Source of the DNA: Flavobacterium psychrophilum DSM 3660 = ATCC 49418
GTDB taxonomy: Bacteria; Bacteroidota; Bacteroidia; Flavobacteriales; Flavobacteriaceae
Direction of reading: 5' to 3'
Assembly: GCF_002217405.1 (NCBI RefSeq)
Contig: NZ_MUHE01000011.1
Span: 39,480 to 103,479, forward strand
Length of the DNA stretch: 64,000 nt
In this document: positions 61,389 to 64,000 of the stretch, in pieces
Position numbering within the stretch: position 1 is the stretch's first letter
Layout: each line of letters begins with the position of its first letter
Notes under the pieces: generated by a model
The model's input: the letters and a program-made list of their open reading frames with translations, nothing else
Databases searched by the model: none
Told to the model about the DNA's origin: nothing
Program-made: the position numbers and the translations under genes

Positions 61389-62969
61389 ATGAGAAAAGCA
61401 TTCCTAATAATTAGTATGACAATCCTTTCCCTAACAGGAATATTAATTTATATTAATTTAAAATTTAGTTTTCTACTAATAATATTTGTACCACTACTCA
61501 TAATGGGATTATATGATATGCTTCAATCTAAAAAAACAATACGCAGAAACTTTCCATTACTAGGCAGAATGCGATATTTACTAGAATCTATCGGACCAGA
61601 AATGCGACAATATTTTGTTGAAACCGATTTAGAAGGAAAACCTTTCAACCGCTTACAACGAAGCATCGTATACCAACGAAGCAAAAAAGAAACAGACTCT
61701 ATGCCTTTCGGAACACAACTAGATGTGTATAAGGAAGGTTACGAATGGATTAATCACAGTATCCGCTCTATTCCTTTTTCGCAAGTAAACCAAAACCCGA
61801 GAGTTCACATCGGATCATCACAATGCACAAAACCTTACCAAGCCAGTTTATTTAACATCAGCGCAATGAGCTTTGGCTCACTTAGCAAAAACGCCATTTT
61901 AGCCTTAAATAATGGCGCAAAACAAGGCGAATTTTACCACAATACAGGCGAAGGTGGCTTATCACCTTACCATTTGCAAGGCGGAGACGTAGTTTGGAAT
62001 ATCGGAACAGGATATTTTAGTTGTCGCACACAAGACGGCAAATTTAACTATGACCAATACACAAAAAGAGCCACTTTACACAACGTAAAAATGATCGAAA
62101 TAAAATTCTCGCAAGGCGCAAAACCAGGTCACGGCGGCATTTTACCCAAAGAAAAAGTAACAGACGAAATAGCAACAATACGCCTAGTTTCTAAAGACCA
62201 AGATATATTATCACCACCTAGCCATTCTGCTTTTACAACACCTTTAGAATTAATAGATTTTATAAAATTGCTACGAAAAGGCTCAGGCGGAAAACCCATT
62301 GGAATAAAAATTTGTATCGGCAATAAATCAGAATTTTTATCCATTTGCAAAGCCATGGTCGAAACCAAAACCTACCTCGATTTTATTACCGTCGATGGTG
62401 GCGAAGGCGGTACTGGTGCCGCACCACAAGAATATTCAGACCACGTAGGCATGCCACTACGAGATGCCATCGCCTTTGTTTATGACGCCCTAAACGGATA
62501 CGGAATAAAAGACCAAATTAAAATCATTTGCAGCGGAAAAGTTATTACAGGATTCGACATCATCAGAAATCTTTCTCTTGGCGCAGATTTATGCAACTCA
62601 GCACGAGGAATGATGTTTGCACTAGGCTGCATTCAAGCACTAGAATGTCATGCAAATACCTGCCCAACAGGTGTTGCCACCCAAAAACCAGAATTAACCA
62701 AAGGATTAGTTCCCGAAGAAAAAAGTATCCGAGTAGCAAGATTTCAGCACGAAACCGTAAAAAGCGCAATGGATCTAATGGCATCAGCCGGAATAGACCA
62801 TCCAGACAAAGTAGACCGATCAGTTGTTAGCACAAGAACACATCTAGGCAAAACACAAACCTTTGAAGAAACATACCCCGAAATAAAAACAAACTCATTA
62901 TTAGAAGCAAACACAGTACCTAACGAACTATTTCCCGCTTGGAAAAAAGCAAGTATAGCAAAATTTTAG
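61389..62969 (+). CDS. FMN-binding glutamate synthase family protein
   Basis: A 526-residue protein of the glutamate synthase central/FMN domain family without a glutaminase domain. The N-terminus has two hydrophobic stretches (about residues 3-22 and 28-45), so it is likely membrane-anchored. The FMN/substrate region includes MSFGSLSKNAILALNNGAK, GEGGLSPYHLQGGDVVWNIGTGYF-type residues, KPGHGGILPKEKV, TVDGGEGGTGAAPQEY and CSGKVITG. GCIQALECHANTCPTGVATQ gives the three cysteines for the 3Fe-4S cluster. The amino donor and acceptor are not certain. It is followed one base after its stop by repeat C. Confidence 0.9.
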   Translation: MRKAFLIISMTILSLTGILIYINLKFSFLLIIFVPLLIMGLYDMLQSKKTIRRNFPLLGRMRYLLESIGPEMRQYFVETDLEGKPFNRLQRSIVYQRSKKETDSMPFGTQLDVYKEGYEWINHSIRSIPFSQVNQNPRVHIGSSQCTKPYQASLFNISAMSFGSLSKNAILALNNGAKQGEFYHNTGEGGLSPYHLQGGDVVWNIGTGYFSCRTQDGKFNYDQYTKRATLHNVKMIEIKFSQGAKPGHGGILPKEKVTDEIATIRLVSKDQDILSPPSHSAFTTPLELIDFIKLLRKGSGGKPIGIKICIGNKSEFLSICKAMVETKTYLDFITVDGGEGGTGAAPQEYSDHVGMPLRDAIAFVYDALNGYGIKDQIKIICSGKVITGFDIIRNLSLGADLCNSARGMMFALGCIQALECHANTCPTGVATQKPELTKGLVPEEKSIRVARFQHETVKSAMDLMASAGIDHPDKVDRSVVSTRTHLGKTQTFEETYPEIKTNSLLEANTVPNELFPAWKKASIAKF

Positions 62970-63049
62970 GAGCTATTTCCCGCTATCCGTTACAATCTTT
63001 TTTTCGGAGAAAAACCTCAAAAAAGGATTTCCACTACTATCGGGGCTAA
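62970..63049 (+). repeat. Palindromic intergenic repeat, copy C
   Basis: The repeat starts right after the stop of the preceding gene with GAGCTATTTCCCGCTATCCG, continues with TTACAATCTTTTTTTCGG, and ends AAAGGATTTCCACTACTATC and CGGGGCT (63041-63047). It pairs CCCG with CGGG and AATCTTTTTTT with AAAAAGGATT. Copies A (9281-9374) and B (45968-46070) have the same block order relative to the upstream gene. Confidence 0.75.
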
Positions 63050-63121
63050 AATATCAGCAACCATAAGTGACCAATCAAAAAAACAGTACTATTTTTTTAA
63101 CAAGTGTCAAAAATAAAAAAA

Positions 63122-64000
63122 ATGAAACTACTTACATACAAAACATCAGCAACAGAACCAAGACTAGGATTTATTCATAACAATCAAATTATCGATATGC
63201 AAGATTTTGGCGAAATATCCAATTTCCCATTACCAAATGATATGTTAGAACTAATAGACCTTGGATTTGAAATTATTACCGAAATAAATGATTTAATTTC
63301 AGAAACAACCCAAGCACAAATAGATCAAATTAGTTACACAATAGACCAAATTACCATCCTTGCCCCCATCGAAAAACCAAGAAAAAACATCATCGGAATT
63401 GGCCTAAATTATACCCAACACATAACAGAAAGCGCAAAAATACTAGGCACAACAGGCAAATTACCCACAAAACCAATTATCTTCTCAAAACCAACCACAA
63501 CAGTAACCGGAACCAATACAAATATTATAAAAAACACAAAACTAACCCAACAATTAGATTGGGAAGTAGAACTAGCAGTTGTTATTGGCAAAAAAGGAAA
63601 ATATATTCAAAAAACACAAGCATTAGATTATGTTTTTGGCTATACCATAATCAACGATATTTCCGCACGAGATTGTCGCCGTGAAGGACAATGGATCGTT
63701 TCTAAAGGACAAGACACATTTGCACCAATGGGACCTTATTTAATAACAAAAGACGAAATAGAAAACCCACATAATTTAAACTTATCCTTAAAAGTAAACG
63801 GCCTAGAAAAACAAAATTCAAATACAAAATACTTATTATTCAACATCAATGATATAATCGAAGATTTAAGCATTATTTTCACATTAGAACCTGGAGATAT
63901 TATCGCAACAGGAACACCATCAGGCGTTGGAGCAGGAAGAAACCCTCAAGAGTTTATGAATCATGGCGATATTGTAGAAGCTACTATACAACAAATAGGA
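63122..64000 (+). CDS. Fumarylacetoacetate hydrolase family protein (partial, 3' cut off)
   Basis: The ATG at 63122 opens a frame of at least 293 codons that runs to the window end without a stop, so the C-terminus is missing. It matches the FAH fold: LAPIEKPRKNIIGIGLNYTQH in the N-terminal part, the metal-binding ExE in DWEVELAVVIGKKG, GYTIINDISARDCRR, and GDIIATGTPSGVGAGRNPQ. The family includes 2-hydroxyhepta-2,4-diene-1,7-dioate isomerases and fumarylpyruvate hydrolases, so substrate is open. It is 72 bases after repeat C and in the direction of the GltS-like gene. Confidence 0.9.
   Translation, partial: MKLLTYKTSATEPRLGFIHNNQIIDMQDFGEISNFPLPNDMLELIDLGFEIITEINDLISETTQAQIDQISYTIDQITILAPIEKPRKNIIGIGLNYTQHITESAKILGTTGKLPTKPIIFSKPTTTVTGTNTNIIKNTKLTQQLDWEVELAVVIGKKGKYIQKTQALDYVFGYTIINDISARDCRREGQWIVSKGQDTFAPMGPYLITKDEIENPHNLNLSLKVNGLEKQNSNTKYLLFNINDIIEDLSIIFTLEPGDIIATGTPSGVGAGRNPQEFMNHGDIVEATIQQIG

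Noticed and set aside
1-64000. CRISPR arrays, tRNA or rRNA genes
   Set aside because: No regular 25-40 base direct repeats with spacers and no cloverleaf or rRNA sequence were recognised in any intergenic gap; a tRNAscan/Infernal run would be decisive.

Overview
The window looks like chromosomal DNA from a member of the Bacteroidota, most likely a Flavobacteriaceae species close to Flavobacterium. The evidence is very AT-rich DNA, repeated TAnnTTTG (Bacteroidota -7 type) promoter boxes, a fused LpxC/FabZ, a type IX secretion C-terminal sorting domain, Pfam14905-type outer-membrane barrels, and few Shine-Dalgarno sequences. No rRNA, tRNA, CRISPR array or complete insertion sequence was recognised. 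The last gene runs off the right edge.

Layout. 1-9.2 kb is core metabolism and envelope: sucD, then the lipid A run (HD-domain protein, lpxD, lpxC/fabZ, lpxA, efp, a second lpxD-like gene, a small SnoaL-like gene) on the minus strand, an ion channel, and kdsB. 9.3-21.7 kb is accessory: a RecD-like helicase, an AraC regulator plus TonB-type barrel flanked by inverted repeats, DUF3822-rsmD, a second barrel with an alpha/beta hydrolase, and a sensor kinase whose promoter region has 11-bp direct repeats. 21.9-29.4 kb holds a DoxX-TetR pair with a clear operator, an AraC regulator, and a fatty-acid operon with two different oleate hydratases around a 3-hydroxyacyl-CoA dehydrogenase. 29.5-44.6 kb holds phosphate transport (pit and DUF47), an acyl-CoA carboxylase, two M1 peptidases, an S41 peptidase, AraC and YbhB genes, a diphthine-ammonia-ligase-like protein, recG and a DUF2911 protein. 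44.7-47.4 kb is a small SRPBCC-SDR-photolyase group.

The most striking region is 47.5-54.4 kb. It is a tight seven-gene signalling operon: CheY-like receiver, H-NOX heme protein, a large kinase with an N-terminal sGC-type HNOBA domain and several PAS domains, a FIST (NosP-type) protein, a second kinase, an HPt protein and a LytTR response regulator. H-NOX and NosP are the two known families of bacterial nitric-oxide-sensing heme proteins. Here each precedes its own histidine kinase in one operon with a shared HPt and a DNA-binding output. Upstream of the first gene lie three TTnnTCGA motifs exactly 21 bp apart, the geometry expected of a LytTR operator, so the operon probably regulates itself.

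The right end holds a TPR/YaiO-like barrel, a large T9SS-secreted M43 metalloprotease, a zinc-ribbon/HTH protein, a GltS-like FMN enzyme and a partial fumarylacetoacetate hydrolase family gene. Three copies of a palindromic intergenic repeat occur at 9.3, 46.0 and 63.0 kb. Each sits 3' of a stop codon in the same orientation relative to the preceding gene.
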